A DNA stretch of 64,000 nucleotides, from the NCBI RefSeq assembly GCF_039523235.1, contig NZ_BAAAEX010000008.1; one strand, 5' to 3'. Positions 34,823 through 44,497 of this stretch are shown piece after piece. Numbering within the stretch: the first letter of the stretch is position 1; every line of letters starts with the position of its first letter. The stretch comes from Castellaniella ginsengisoli. Its GTDB lineage: Bacteria > Pseudomonadota > Gammaproteobacteria > Burkholderiales > Burkholderiaceae_B. Below the pieces are notes generated by a model that made no database searches, was not told where the DNA came from, and saw only the letters and a program-made list of their open reading frames with translations. Both the position numbers and the translations under genes were made by a program.

Positions 34823-36097
34823 TCAATCGACCGCCAGCGCCCGCCCGCAGGCCACGCCCGAGGACCAGGCCCACTGGAAGTTGTAGCCGCCCAGCCAGCC
34901 GGTGACGTCCACCGCCTCGCCGATCACGTGCAGGCCCGGGCAGCGGCGCGCCTCCAGGCTGCGCTGGTCGAGTTCGCCGGTGTCCACGCCGCCGCTCATG
35001 ACCTCGGCCTTCTTGTAGCCGGCCGTGCCCGTGGGCCATAAGGTCCAGCGATGGATGCGCTCGCCCAAGGCGCGCAGGCGGCGGTCGGCGACATCGGCCA
35101 GGCGCTGTCCGCCCAAGTTCGCCAGATCCTCGTCCCGGGCCGCGCCGTCAGCCGGCCCGGCGGCGGCCAGCCAGGCCTCGGCCAACCGTCGGGGCCAGGC
35201 CTGGGCCAGCGCGGCGGCCACGGTCTGGCGGCCGCCGGACTTCGCGGCCACCAGCGCTTCGGCCATGTCGCGGCCGGGCGCCAGGTCGATCCGGATCGGG
35301 TCGCCCGGGCGCCAGTGGCTGGAGATCTGCAGAATGCCAGGCCCCGACAGGCCGCGATGCGTGAACAGCAGGTCTTCGAGGAATTCGGCGCGAGCCGGCC
35401 GGCGGGATCGTTTGCCACCGCCCTCCGGCGCGGCCGCCTCGTGCGTCAGGCGCACTTCCAGCGAGACGCCAGCCAGCGCCGCATAGGGCTTCCAGTGATC
35501 CGCATCGAACGTCAGCGGCACCAGCGCGGGGCGCGGCTCGACGATACGCAGACCGAACTGGCGGGCGATCCGCAGGCTGAAATCGGTGGCGCCCAACTGC
35601 GGGATCGCCATGCCGCCGGTGGCCAGCACCAGCCGGGCGGCCCGGATCGGCCCCGCCTCGGTATCCAGCCGGAAGCCGCCGGTTTCCCGGCCCACGCCGC
35701 GGACCGTGCAAGGCATGCGCCACTGCACGCCGCCCGCCGCGCACTCGCGGCGCAGCACCTCGATGACGGATTCGCTGGAATCGTCGCAGAACAACTGGCC
35801 CCGGTGCTTTTCATGCCAGGACACGCGATGCGCGCGCAGCAGATCCAGGAAATCCGCCGGGCCGTAGGCGCGCAGGGCGGAGCGGCAGAAATCGGGATTG
35901 CGCGACAGGAACTGCGCGGGGCTGGTGCCCAGATTGGTGAAGTTGCAGCGCCCGCCGCCGGAGATGCGGATCTTCTCGGCGAGGCGTTGCGCATGATCGA
36001 CCAACACCACCCGCAGGCCGCGCTGCGCCGCCACGGCGGCGGCCATCATGCCGGCAGCGCCGGCGCCGATCACCGCCGCGTCGAAACGGGCATCCAC
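34823..36097 (-). CDS. HI0933-like (YhiN/aminoacetone-oxidase family) FAD-dependent protein
   Basis: The protein has 424 residues. A dinucleotide-binding Rossmann start, AAVIGAGAAGMMAAAVAAQRG (residues ~8-28), is followed by the family signature EKIRISGGGRCNFTN. Later GGMAIPQLGATDFSLRIA and the C-terminal TAGYKKAEVMSGGVDT and GEAVDVTGWLGGYNFQWAWSSG are all typical of the HI0933 flavoproteins, whose in vivo function is poorly defined. The stop is 66 bases upstream of the CoA-transferase start. The start follows the decarboxylase stop by four bases, so it is probably co-transcribed with it. Confidence 0.9.
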   Translation of the reverse strand: MDARFDAAVIGAGAAGMMAAAVAAQRGLRVVLVDHAQRLAEKIRISGGGRCNFTNLGTSPAQFLSRNPDFCRSALRAYGPADFLDLLRAHRVSWHEKHRGQLFCDDSSESVIEVLRRECAAGGVQWRMPCTVRGVGRETGGFRLDTEAGPIRAARLVLATGGMAIPQLGATDFSLRIARQFGLRIVEPRPALVPLTFDADHWKPYAALAGVSLEVRLTHEAAAPEGGGKRSRRPARAEFLEDLLFTHRGLSGPGILQISSHWRPGDPIRIDLAPGRDMAEALVAAKSGGRQTVAAALAQAWPRRLAEAWLAAAGPADGAARDEDLANLGGQRLADVADRRLRALGERIHRWTLWPTGTAGYKKAEVMSGGVDTGELDQRSLEARRCPGLHVIGEAVDVTGWLGGYNFQWAWSSGVACGRALAVD

Positions 36098-36101
36098 GGA
36101 A

Positions 36102-38366
36102 TCAGGCGCCTTCCCGGATGCAGTCCACGTAGTAGTGCCGCCGGCCCTGCTCGTCCGTTTCGTACGCCAGCCCGTGGACGTCGGTCTCGAAGCCCGGAAA
36201 CTGCTGGTTGAATTCCTGGGTGAACTTGAGGTAATCGACGATGTCGCGATTGAAGCGTTCGCCCGGGATCAGCAGCGGGATGCCCGGCGGATAGGGCGTC
36301 AGCAGCACCCCGGTGACGCGGCCTTCCAATTGATCGACGGGCACGCGCTCGACCTCGCGGTGGGCCATGCGCGCATAGGCGTCGGCCGGGCGCATGGCCG
36401 GCACCATGTCGCTGAGATACACCCGCGTGGTCAGGCGCGCGAAGTCGTAGTGGCGGTAGGCCTCGTGGATCCGCTGGCACAGGTCGCGCAGGCCCATGCG
36501 CTCGTAGCGCTTGTGCGAACGGCTGAATTCCGGCAGCACCCGCCACAGGGGCTGGTTGCGGTCGTAGTCGTCCTTGAACTGCTGCAGAGCGGTCAGCAGG
36601 GTGTTCCAGCGGCCCTTGGTGATGCCGATGGTGAACAGGATGAAGAAGGAATACAGCCCGGTCTTCTCGACCACCACGCCGTGTTCGACCAGATAGCGGG
36701 AAACCAGCGCCGCCGGAATGCCGGAATCGGCGAACGTGCCCGAGATGTCCAGCCCCGGCGTCACCACCGTGGCCTTGATCGGGTCAAGCATGTTGAAGCC
36801 TTCGGCCAGGTCGCCGAAACCGTGCCATTCGTCGCCCGAACCCAGGATCCAGTCCTCGCGGTTGCCGATGCCTTCGGACACCAGTCGGTTGGGTCCCCAG
36901 ACCTTGAACCACCAGTCGTTCTTGCCGAACTCGGACTCGACCTTGCGCATGGCGCGGCGGAAGTCCAGCGCCTCGCGGATGGACTCCTCGACCAGCGCCG
37001 TGCCGCCGGGCGGTTCCATCATGGCCGCCGCCACGTCGCAGGACGCGATGATGGCGTACTGGGGCGAGGTCGAGGTGTGCATCAGGAAGGCCTCGTTGAA
37101 GAGGTTCCGGTCCAGCTTGCGATCCTCGGAATCCTGCACCACGATCTGCGAAGCCTGCGACAGGCCGGCCAGCAGCTTGTGCGTGGAGTGCGTCGCGTAG
37201 ATCATCGTATCCTGGCTGCGCGGCCGGTTCGGGCCGATGGCGTGCATGTCCTCGTAGAACTCGTGGAAGGCCGCGTGCGGCAGCCAGGCCTCATCGAAAT
37301 GCAGGGTGTCGATTTCCGAGCCGAGCTTTTCCTTGATCATCTCGACGTTGTAGATCACGCCATCGTAGGTGCTCTGGGTCAGCGTCAGGATGCGCGGACG
37401 CTTGTTGGCGGCCTCGCGCGCGAAGGGGTTGGCCTCGATCTTCTTGCGGATGTTCTCGGGATCGAACTCTTCGAGGGGAATCGGGCCGATGATGCCCAGG
37501 TGGTTGCGCGTGGGGCGCAGGAACACCGGGATCGCGCCGGTCATGGTGATGGCGTGCAGGATCGACTTGTGGCAGTTGCGGTCCACCACCACCACGTCGC
37601 CGGCGGCCACGTTGGCATGCCAGACGATCTTGTTGGACGTGGACGTGCCGTTGGTGACGAAGAAGCAATGGTCGGCGTGGAAGATGCGCGCCGCATTACG
37701 CTCGGATTCGGCCACCGGGCCGGTGTGGTCCAGCAACTGCCCCAGTTCGTCCACCGCGTTGCAGACGTCGGCGCGCAGCATGTTCTCGCCGAAGAACTGG
37801 TGAAACATCTGGCCCACGGGGCTCTTGAGAAAAGCCACCCCGCCCGAATGCCCCGGGCAATGCCAGGAATAGGAGCCGTCGGAGGCGTATTCCAGCAGTT
37901 CGCGGAAGAACGGCGGCGGCAGGCTGTCCAGATAGGCGCGCGCCTCGCGGATGATGTGGCGCGCGACGAACTCCGGCGTGTCCTCGAACATATGGATGAA
38001 GCCGTGCAGTTCGCGCAGGATGTCGTTGGGGATGTGCTGCGAGGTGCGCGTTTCCCCATACAGATAGATGGGGATGTCCTCGTTGCGAAAGCGCAGTTCG
38101 CCGATGAAGGCGCGCAGATTCTTGATCGCGTTGGCGACGTCCTGGGGGGAATCCTCGTCGAACTCCTCGTCGTCGATCGACAGGATGAAGGCGCTGGCGC
38201 GGCTTTGCTGCTGCGCGAAGGAACTGAGGTCGCCATAGCTGGTGACCCCCAGGACCTCGACGCCTTCGGCTTCGATGGCCGACGCCAGCGCGCGAATGCC
38301 GAAGCCCGAGGCGTTCTCGGAGCGATAGTCTTCGTCGATGATGACGATGGGAAAACGAAATTTCAT
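36102..38366 (-). CDS. Arginine/lysine/ornithine decarboxylase, PLP-dependent
   Basis: The protein has 754 residues from the ATG at 38366 with GGTGA upstream; a longer frame to 38444 is GC-rich and unlike the family. An N-terminal wing domain (MKFRFPIVIIDEDYRSEN onward) precedes the fold-type I core: WHCPGHSGGVAF, VTNGTSTSNKIV, and the PLP lysine at about 397 in ATHSTHKLLAG. The length matches inducible AdiA/LdcI-type enzymes that consume protons under acid stress and make agmatine, cadaverine or putrescine. The exact amino acid is not certain. No antiporter gene is next to it, so a biosynthetic polyamine role is as likely as acid resistance. Confidence 0.92.
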   Translation of the reverse strand: MKFRFPIVIIDEDYRSENASGFGIRALASAIEAEGVEVLGVTSYGDLSSFAQQQSRASAFILSIDDEEFDEDSPQDVANAIKNLRAFIGELRFRNEDIPIYLYGETRTSQHIPNDILRELHGFIHMFEDTPEFVARHIIREARAYLDSLPPPFFRELLEYASDGSYSWHCPGHSGGVAFLKSPVGQMFHQFFGENMLRADVCNAVDELGQLLDHTGPVAESERNAARIFHADHCFFVTNGTSTSNKIVWHANVAAGDVVVVDRNCHKSILHAITMTGAIPVFLRPTRNHLGIIGPIPLEEFDPENIRKKIEANPFAREAANKRPRILTLTQSTYDGVIYNVEMIKEKLGSEIDTLHFDEAWLPHAAFHEFYEDMHAIGPNRPRSQDTMIYATHSTHKLLAGLSQASQIVVQDSEDRKLDRNLFNEAFLMHTSTSPQYAIIASCDVAAAMMEPPGGTALVEESIREALDFRRAMRKVESEFGKNDWWFKVWGPNRLVSEGIGNREDWILGSGDEWHGFGDLAEGFNMLDPIKATVVTPGLDISGTFADSGIPAALVSRYLVEHGVVVEKTGLYSFFILFTIGITKGRWNTLLTALQQFKDDYDRNQPLWRVLPEFSRSHKRYERMGLRDLCQRIHEAYRHYDFARLTTRVYLSDMVPAMRPADAYARMAHREVERVPVDQLEGRVTGVLLTPYPPGIPLLIPGERFNRDIVDYLKFTQEFNQQFPGFETDVHGLAYETDEQGRRHYYVDCIREGA

Positions 38367-38404
38367 GGCATTCACCGTATCGGGCCCGGGACCCCGGAAG
38401 AACC

Positions 38405-38432
38405 CCGGCCCCGGGCGCACGCCCGGGGCCGG
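38405..38432 (-). terminator. Strong hairpin between dcd and the decarboxylase gene
   Basis: A perfect 12-base stem, CCGGCCCCGGGC (38405-38416) and its complement (38421-38432) around GCAC, fills part of the 91-base gap. On the minus strand it is followed only by a short GGTTCTT stretch, so termination is plausible but not certain. Confidence 0.45.
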
Positions 38433-38457
38433 AACAGCCAGCATGGCTGGGCGTGCA

Positions 38458-39021
38458 CTACGTGCGTGGCAGCGTGACCCCTTGCTGTCCCTGGTACTTG
38501 CCGCCCCGGTCGGCGTAGGAGGTCTCGCAGACCTCGTCGCTTTCGAAGAACAGCATCTGGGCGCAGCCCTCGCCCGCGTAAATCTTCGCCGGCAGGGGGG
38601 TGGTGTTGGAAAATTCCAGCGTCACGTGGCCTTCCCATTCGGGCTCAAGCGGCGTGACGTTGACGATGATGCCGCAGCGGGCATAGGTGCTTTTGCCCAG
38701 GCAGACGGTCAGCACGGAGCGCGGAATGCGGAAGTACTCGACCGTGCGGGCCAGGGCGAAAGAGTTGGGCGGAATGATGCAGACGTCGCCACGGAAATCC
38801 ACGAAGGACTTCTCATCGAAGGCCTTGGGGTCGACGATGGTGGAGTTGATGTTCGTGAAGATCTTGAATTCGTCGGCGCAGCGCACGTCGTAGCCATAGC
38901 TGCTGGTGCCGTAGCTGACGATCCGCTGGCCGTCGACCGAGCGCACCTGGCCGGGCTCGAAGGGTTCGATCATGCCGGCCTGCGCAGCGCGCCGGATCCA
39001 GCGGTCGTTTTTGATGCTCAT
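38458..39021 (-). CDS. dcd: dCTP deaminase
   Basis: The enzyme converts dCTP to dUTP, feeding dTTP synthesis. It has 187 residues from the ATG at 39021. Motifs of the trimeric dUTPase-like fold are clear: SYGTSSYGYDVRCADEFKIF near the N-terminus, and the catalytic stretch GKSTYARCGIIVNVTPLEPEWEGHVTLEFSN with the conserved Arg and Glu. It lies 59 bases after tamB on the same strand and, in related genomes, sits near mrp and metG. Confidence 0.96.
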   Translation of the reverse strand: MSIKNDRWIRRAAQAGMIEPFEPGQVRSVDGQRIVSYGTSSYGYDVRCADEFKIFTNINSTIVDPKAFDEKSFVDFRGDVCIIPPNSFALARTVEYFRIPRSVLTVCLGKSTYARCGIIVNVTPLEPEWEGHVTLEFSNTTPLPAKIYAGEGCAQMLFFESDEVCETSYADRGGKYQGQQGVTLPRT

Positions 39022-39080
39022 GGGCGCCCTCTGTTCAAAGTTGGCGCTATTTTAAGACACATCACGCCCCCGCGGCCCGT

Positions 39081-42000
39081 TCAATCCCTGGAAAACCAGC
39101 GATAGACCAGCGCCAGGCCGTTGACGGTGCCCGCAGTCACCTCGGCCTGCAGGCCGCGCATCAGCCGGTAGCTCAAACGCGCCACGGTGCCGGTCTGCGC
39201 CAGGGCCTGCTCCAGGCTCAGCCTCAAATCCTTGCTCAGAGTCTTGCCGGCCAGGACGAAACGCTGCTCGATGGGGCTGGCGCCCGTGTCCAGGCCGCTG
39301 ACCACGCTCTCGACCGGCAGGATGCTGCCGGAGCTGCCCAGTTCGCCCGAGCGCATGCTCAGTTCGTCCAGCCCGAACCGCTTGTAGAACGGCTCGCCGC
39401 CCGACAGAAAAGATCCGCCCACGGAAAACAGCAGCGACACATCCGCGCCCCCCTGGTCCGGGCCATGGCCCAGCAACAGCCAGGACAGCTTCTCGGTCTC
39501 GCTGACTTCGGGGCGCGACATCAGGTCGATGCGCGGACGCCGGGCGGTGCCGGCCACCTGGACGCCGGCCTGCACCGCGACATCGGTGCGCAAGGCCTGG
39601 ATATCGAGCACGGGATTGGCTACATCGCCCTGGAAGGTGATGGTGCCGCGCCGCAGTTGCAGCCGTTGCCCGTAGGCGCTGATGGCGCCGCCCCGGGTGC
39701 GCAACTGGCCCAGCGCCGTGAGCTTGCCCTCATTCAGGTGCAGGTCCATGCTGCCGATCAGGCCTGAATCCAGGCCGAAGCCGGTCAGGTAAAAGCGCGG
39801 CCCCAGGTCGATCGTCAGGTCGGCCCGCAGATCCAGCGGCGGCGGCGCAGGCTCGGCCGCCTCGGCGCCCGGCTCGAGAATCACGACGTCGCCATCCAGG
39901 GAGGGAATGGCGTTGAGCATGTCCAGATCGAACCAGCCCGCGTCAGCGGTGATCTTGCCGCCGATGCGGATTTCCGGAAGGGTCGCCGCAACCTCCAGCT
40001 TGCCGCTGACCATGGCATAGCGGTCGGAACGCTGCAGGATCGGGTAGCGGTGGAAGGCGACGTCCACCCGCCCCTCTTGCGCGAGCAGATCCCAGGCCCC
40101 GGACAGCGACAGCGAGCCGCCCTGGGCGTCGGGATCCTCCGCGATCCAGGTAGCGGTGCGCCATTCCTTGGGCACGACCCGGCGCACCGCCGGAAAGCGC
40201 AGCCGGTCCAGCAGGACGCGCGCGCCGTCGAAATGAGCCTGCAGGGTGCCGTCCAGCAGCCGCACGCCCTGGTCGGCGATCAGCAGACGCAAGTCGTCGC
40301 CGCGCAGCGGGCCGGACAGAATCCAGCGCCCATCCGGCCGGCTGCGGCCCTGGATGTCGGCATGCAGGGTGCCGCCGATTTCCATTGCCCCGCCCAGCAG
40401 CAGATTGACCCAGGCCAGATCCTCGGATTCGGCCTGGAAATGCAGATGCCGCTCGTCCTGCGGCCGCAGGACGAGCCCGCCCCCCGGAGTGGCGTGGATC
40501 GGGGTATCGGCCCGCAGGCGCATGCTGCCCAGTTTGCGCGTGCGCACCTGGAGATCGGCGGCGGCGCGGCTGAGTCCGGGGCCGCTGCGCCGGATGGCGA
40601 TGTCCAGGCGGGCGTCTTCCAGGCCCAGTTCGATGGGCACGTCGCCGGGCACGGTCAGATCGCCGCTGCGGCGGGCCAGACGGATCTCGCCGCTCAAGGC
40701 ATCGTCGAACTTCAGATTCCAGTCCAGAACCGCATCCAGACGGCTGCGTATCGCCTCTTCGGACAAGGCGGTCCGCACCCCGCCCTGCCGGGCCTGGGTG
40801 CGGCCCAGCCAGGTCTGCAATCGCAGAATGCGCTCCGGGGTGAAGGTCAACGGATCGATGCGGCCGCGCGTTTCCCAATGGCCCTGCCCGCCCGCCGAGG
40901 CCTGATGGCGAACGCCGAGCAGGGGCTCGCCCTCCAGCGCCAGCCCGAAGACCGCCTGGCCGATCCGCCAGCCGCCATCGGCGGCCACCGACAACGGCAC
41001 GGCCGCCTCGCTCTTCAGGACCAGGCCGGCGTGCTCGGCCCGCAGGCCGGTCAGCCGTCCTTGCCAGCCCTGCGCCTGCGTCCAGCCGCCGCCGACAGCC
41101 AGATCCAGGCTCACGGGGGCCTCGCCGGGCACACCGTCCCGGGCGTCCGGCACCGCATAGCGGGCTTTCAGGCGACCCTGGTGGCCGGACAGCGGGCCGG
41201 AAACGTCGAAATCCAGCTCCGCCCCGCCCGGCAGGCCGGGCCACAGCGCCGCCAGTTCCGGCAGCCGGGCCTGCAACGACACGCGCACGGCATCGGCCGA
41301 TGCATCCGCGTCGGCGCGGATCCGGTCCGGCCCCAGGGTCAGGTCGGCCTTCAGGCCCGCCGCCCGCAGCCCGAGAAGATCCGCCGGCGTCTCCGCCTGC
41401 GCATCGAACAGCGCACCGCCCCGCCGCGACAGGCGCTCCAGCCGAAGCGTGCCCGACAGCGGCCGGCCGTTCCAGCGGTTGGGGCCGTCGAACGCCACAT
41501 CCAGGCCCAGGTCGTGCAGCCGCTGCGCGTCATCCAGCCGCACCAGCAGCCCGCCCGTGAGGTTGAGCAGCGTCGGGCCGAGCCCCGGCGGCAGCCAGGG
41601 GTCGGGGCGCAGTTGGCGCACGGCCCACTGCACCCTCACCGGCCGCAAGCCATCCGCACCCCGCGCCTGCGGCGTCACATCGAGCGTCAGGCGGGCATCG
41701 CCAGGCAGCGTCAGATCCACCTGCGCGGCGCCCAGCGGGAACGCCTGGCCCGGCAGCAGATCGGCCTGGGCCTGAAGCGCCAGGCCCTCGCCGCGCCCGT
41801 CGGCTTGCACGTGCAGGGCCTGCAGCGTGCCCGCCATGCGCAGGTGGAGGTCGATCCGGCAGGCCTCGCCGGCCGCCGCATCGCCATTGCCCTCCTTTCC
41901 GGCCGCCAGCAGCCGCCGCAGGCAGACCGGCGACCCGGCGCTGCGGTCCTGGGCGGTTCCGTGCAGATTGAGCTCGAAAGGCCAGGGCGCCGCCAGGCCG

Positions 42001-42602
42001 CGCAGAGCCAAGTGGCCGTCAAACTGCAGCAGCGTATCCTGATGCGAAGCCTGCAGATGGTTCAGCGTGACGGTCGCCGTCCGCGCATCCAGAGTCAGGG
42101 AGGTCGAGACCGCCAGCAGGTCGGCGGGCAGCGGCTCGCCGTCGATGCGCACGCCCAGGCCGCCGAGCGCCAGCCGGTCGACCCGCAGACCCAGCGGCAA
42201 GGCCGGCATCTGGAAGGGGCCGCCCTCGGCGGCGGGCGCGGCGTCCTGCGCCGCAGTGCGCACATCCACGTCCACGCGCGCGGCCGACAGGTCGTTGATG
42301 TGCAGGCGGCGATCCAGCAGTTCCGGCCAGAGCGTCTTGAGATGGAGCCCGGTCACGCGCACGTCCAGATCGGGCAGAGCGATCGACAGGCTCTCGACAT
42401 ACAGGCCGTCGATCACGGTACCGCGCACGCCATGGGCCTCGCCGCCCCATTGTTCGGCCGCCGTGCGCAGCAGCCAACGGGTGCCCGCCGTGCTGGCGAC
42501 GCACCAGGCGGCGAACCCGATGGCCAGCAGCAGCGCCAGCACGATGGGCGGCAGCCCCCAGAGACTGAAGGCCCGCAGGCCGCGCCAGAGCCGCGCCCTC
42601 AA
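39081..42602 (-). CDS. tamB: Translocation and assembly module subunit TamB
   Basis: TamB is an inner-membrane-anchored, periplasm-spanning AsmA-like protein that works with TamA in outer membrane protein and lipid delivery. The product has 1173 residues. The start is a TTG at 42602 that overlaps the tamA stop, so the two are coupled. One transmembrane helix occurs at about 15-35, followed by a long β-helical region with repeating hydrophobic strands. The C-terminal DUF490 (about 850-1173) contains DLRADLTIDLGPRFYLTGFGL and ELSMRSGELGSSGSILPVE, and the end reads VYRWFSRD. Confidence 0.93.
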   Translation of the reverse strand: MRARLWRGLRAFSLWGLPPIVLALLLAIGFAAWCVASTAGTRWLLRTAAEQWGGEAHGVRGTVIDGLYVESLSIALPDLDVRVTGLHLKTLWPELLDRRLHINDLSAARVDVDVRTAAQDAAPAAEGGPFQMPALPLGLRVDRLALGGLGVRIDGEPLPADLLAVSTSLTLDARTATVTLNHLQASHQDTLLQFDGHLALRGLAAPWPFELNLHGTAQDRSAGSPVCLRRLLAAGKEGNGDAAAGEACRIDLHLRMAGTLQALHVQADGRGEGLALQAQADLLPGQAFPLGAAQVDLTLPGDARLTLDVTPQARGADGLRPVRVQWAVRQLRPDPWLPPGLGPTLLNLTGGLLVRLDDAQRLHDLGLDVAFDGPNRWNGRPLSGTLRLERLSRRGGALFDAQAETPADLLGLRAAGLKADLTLGPDRIRADADASADAVRVSLQARLPELAALWPGLPGGAELDFDVSGPLSGHQGRLKARYAVPDARDGVPGEAPVSLDLAVGGGWTQAQGWQGRLTGLRAEHAGLVLKSEAAVPLSVAADGGWRIGQAVFGLALEGEPLLGVRHQASAGGQGHWETRGRIDPLTFTPERILRLQTWLGRTQARQGGVRTALSEEAIRSRLDAVLDWNLKFDDALSGEIRLARRSGDLTVPGDVPIELGLEDARLDIAIRRSGPGLSRAAADLQVRTRKLGSMRLRADTPIHATPGGGLVLRPQDERHLHFQAESEDLAWVNLLLGGAMEIGGTLHADIQGRSRPDGRWILSGPLRGDDLRLLIADQGVRLLDGTLQAHFDGARVLLDRLRFPAVRRVVPKEWRTATWIAEDPDAQGGSLSLSGAWDLLAQEGRVDVAFHRYPILQRSDRYAMVSGKLEVAATLPEIRIGGKITADAGWFDLDMLNAIPSLDGDVVILEPGAEAAEPAPPPLDLRADLTIDLGPRFYLTGFGLDSGLIGSMDLHLNEGKLTALGQLRTRGGAISAYGQRLQLRRGTITFQGDVANPVLDIQALRTDVAVQAGVQVAGTARRPRIDLMSRPEVSETEKLSWLLLGHGPDQGGADVSLLFSVGGSFLSGGEPFYKRFGLDELSMRSGELGSSGSILPVESVVSGLDTGASPIEQRFVLAGKTLSKDLRLSLEQALAQTGTVARLSYRLMRGLQAEVTAGTVNGLALVYRWFSRD

Positions 42603-44497
42603 AACGCAATCCCCAGAGAGAACTGGAGACGCAGGCGGCGGTCCTTCTGCGCCCAGGCCAGGTCGACATAGAACGGTCCGGCCGGCGTGCGCACCGCCAG
42701 GCCGGCGCCGTAGCCCAGGTGCCAGTCGAATTGCCCGAAGGACTCAGCCGCGTCGCCCGCATCGAAGAACAGGTTGGCGCCCAGGATATCGGTGAAATAA
42801 TGTGTGTACTCGATGCTAGCCACGCCTAGCACGGGCGCGCCGATGACGGCGTCGCCGCGCTGCAGGCCGATGCTCTGGTAGCGATAGCCGCGAATGCTGC
42901 GCGAACCGCCGGTGCGCCAGGAAAAATCCTGCGGCAGGCGGTCGGTATGCGCCCAGACCTTGCCGACCTCGCCGCGCACGGTCAGCACGTCGCGCTCGCC
43001 GATGGGCCACCACTGCTGGGCGCGCAGGCTGCTGCGGTAAAAGGCCTTGCCATCGTCCAGCGTCGTACCCACGCCGAGACCGAATTCGACCAGATTGCCC
43101 TCGCGCGGATCGTACTTCGCGTCCACGTCGCGGCGCAACCACTGCCAGGTGGCCGCCCAACTGGGCACCTCGTAGCGCGAGGCGCCGGAGATGCGGGTCT
43201 TGTCGTAGGCGACCAGCCCTCCCCAGCGGACTTCGTACTCGACGCGGCTGTCGCCGGCCGCCTTGCGCGTCTGGCTGCGTTTCCAGCCCAGGCCCGCGCG
43301 GCTGGTCTCCAGGCCCTCGATGTCCGAATGGTCGTAGAGCAGGCCGAAGCTGTCCTTGCTGCCGTCCATATGAGGCGGCAGATGCACGTCGAAAAAAGCG
43401 CGCTGCCGTTTCATGTCAACGCCGGCGCCGGTCTCGATCCAGACCGGCAAGCCGTAGACGACGTTCTGGCGGTACAGGCCTTCCACCCGTACGCCATGAT
43501 CGCTGTCCGCGCCCAGCGAGCCGCTGGCATAGCGGGCGGGGCTTTCCGTCACCTGGACACGCACGGGCAGCGTCACGGGATCGCTGCCCTCGGGGCGCGC
43601 GGGCGACGCAGAGGCGGGCGCAGCCGTCTCCCCGCGCGGCGCATCGGCCGCCGACGCCGTGCCGTCGTCCAGCGTCACGAAGGCGCCGCGGAAAAACGTG
43701 GTGGACTGCAAGGCTTGCTGCCAGTCCTCCAGACGCGTCTGATCGTAGGCTTCGCCCGGATCGTAGCGCACGTAGCGCCGGATGAGCGACTCGGGCACCC
43801 GCTTCAGGCCGATGATCCGCAGTTCGCCCAGCCGGACCGGCGGGCCGCTGTCGAGCGCGACGTCCAGGTCGGCCTTGGCCGACCAAGGTTCGACCGCGGC
43901 CCGGGTCTGCGCATAGCGGGCGTAATAGAAATCCTGCCGCGAAGCGGCCTCCAGGAGTTCGGTCTTGGCCCGGCTCCAGTCGTCGTTGATGAAGGGCATC
44001 CCTTCTTTGAGCAGCCAGAGGTCGCGCAACGACTGGCGGCGCACGGCATATGCGTCATCGGCGATCGCCCCCTGGAACCGCAGGCCGAGGTGGCGCACCC
44101 GGGCGCGCTCGCCGATGTCGATCACGATGTCCCAGAACTCGCCGGCGCCACCCTCGCCCGGCGTGACGTCCAGCGTGACGGTCGCGTCGAAATACCCCTG
44201 GGTCCGCAAGGCGGCCTGGGCGGCCTCCCAGGCGCGCCGCCTCAGGCGCGAGACTTCGCGCACATCCTGGTCTTCGGTGAGGCGGGTAATGGCACCCACC
44301 GCATCGGTAATGGCCTGTAACACTTTCGGCGGCGCGCCGCCCGGGTCGACGATGACTTGCGGAGGCGCGGCCAGCGCGGGCGCGCAGGCCGCGAACCCCA
44401 GGCAGAGCAGCGCGCGGCGCGCCCTGAGGAAGCCCTGATCAGACCGGCCCGGCTGCCGCATACCCGCGATGGACTTGATCAGCGCATCCCCGGACAT
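42599..44497 (-). CDS. tamA: Translocation and assembly module subunit TamA (BamA/Omp85 family)
   Basis: The protein has 632 residues from the ATG at 44497, which overlaps the mrp stop as TGATG. An in-frame ATG at 44461, directly before the signal sequence, is an alternative. The signal region ends ALLCLGFAACAPALA (about residue 44). POTRA-like domains cover ~50-290, with a low-complexity insert near 290-310. The C-terminal Omp85 barrel has the surface-antigen motif FSWRTGGSRSIRGYRYQSIG and a final β-strand ending in Phe (LQFSLGIAF), the OMP sorting signature. It is followed by tamB with overlapping codons. Confidence 0.93.
   Translation of the reverse strand: MSGDALIKSIAGMRQPGRSDQGFLRARRALLCLGFAACAPALAAPPQVIVDPGGAPPKVLQAITDAVGAITRLTEDQDVREVSRLRRRAWEAAQAALRTQGYFDATVTLDVTPGEGGAGEFWDIVIDIGERARVRHLGLRFQGAIADDAYAVRRQSLRDLWLLKEGMPFINDDWSRAKTELLEAASRQDFYYARYAQTRAAVEPWSAKADLDVALDSGPPVRLGELRIIGLKRVPESLIRRYVRYDPGEAYDQTRLEDWQQALQSTTFFRGAFVTLDDGTASAADAPRGETAAPASASPARPEGSDPVTLPVRVQVTESPARYASGSLGADSDHGVRVEGLYRQNVVYGLPVWIETGAGVDMKRQRAFFDVHLPPHMDGSKDSFGLLYDHSDIEGLETSRAGLGWKRSQTRKAAGDSRVEYEVRWGGLVAYDKTRISGASRYEVPSWAATWQWLRRDVDAKYDPREGNLVEFGLGVGTTLDDGKAFYRSSLRAQQWWPIGERDVLTVRGEVGKVWAHTDRLPQDFSWRTGGSRSIRGYRYQSIGLQRGDAVIGAPVLGVASIEYTHYFTDILGANLFFDAGDAAESFGQFDWHLGYGAGLAVRTPAGPFYVDLAWAQKDRRLRLQFSLGIAF

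Noticed and set aside
40050..42671. 873-codon plus-strand open frame
   Set aside because: Antisense to tamB/tamA, low-complexity Arg/Gln/Ala-rich translation, no ribosome site.
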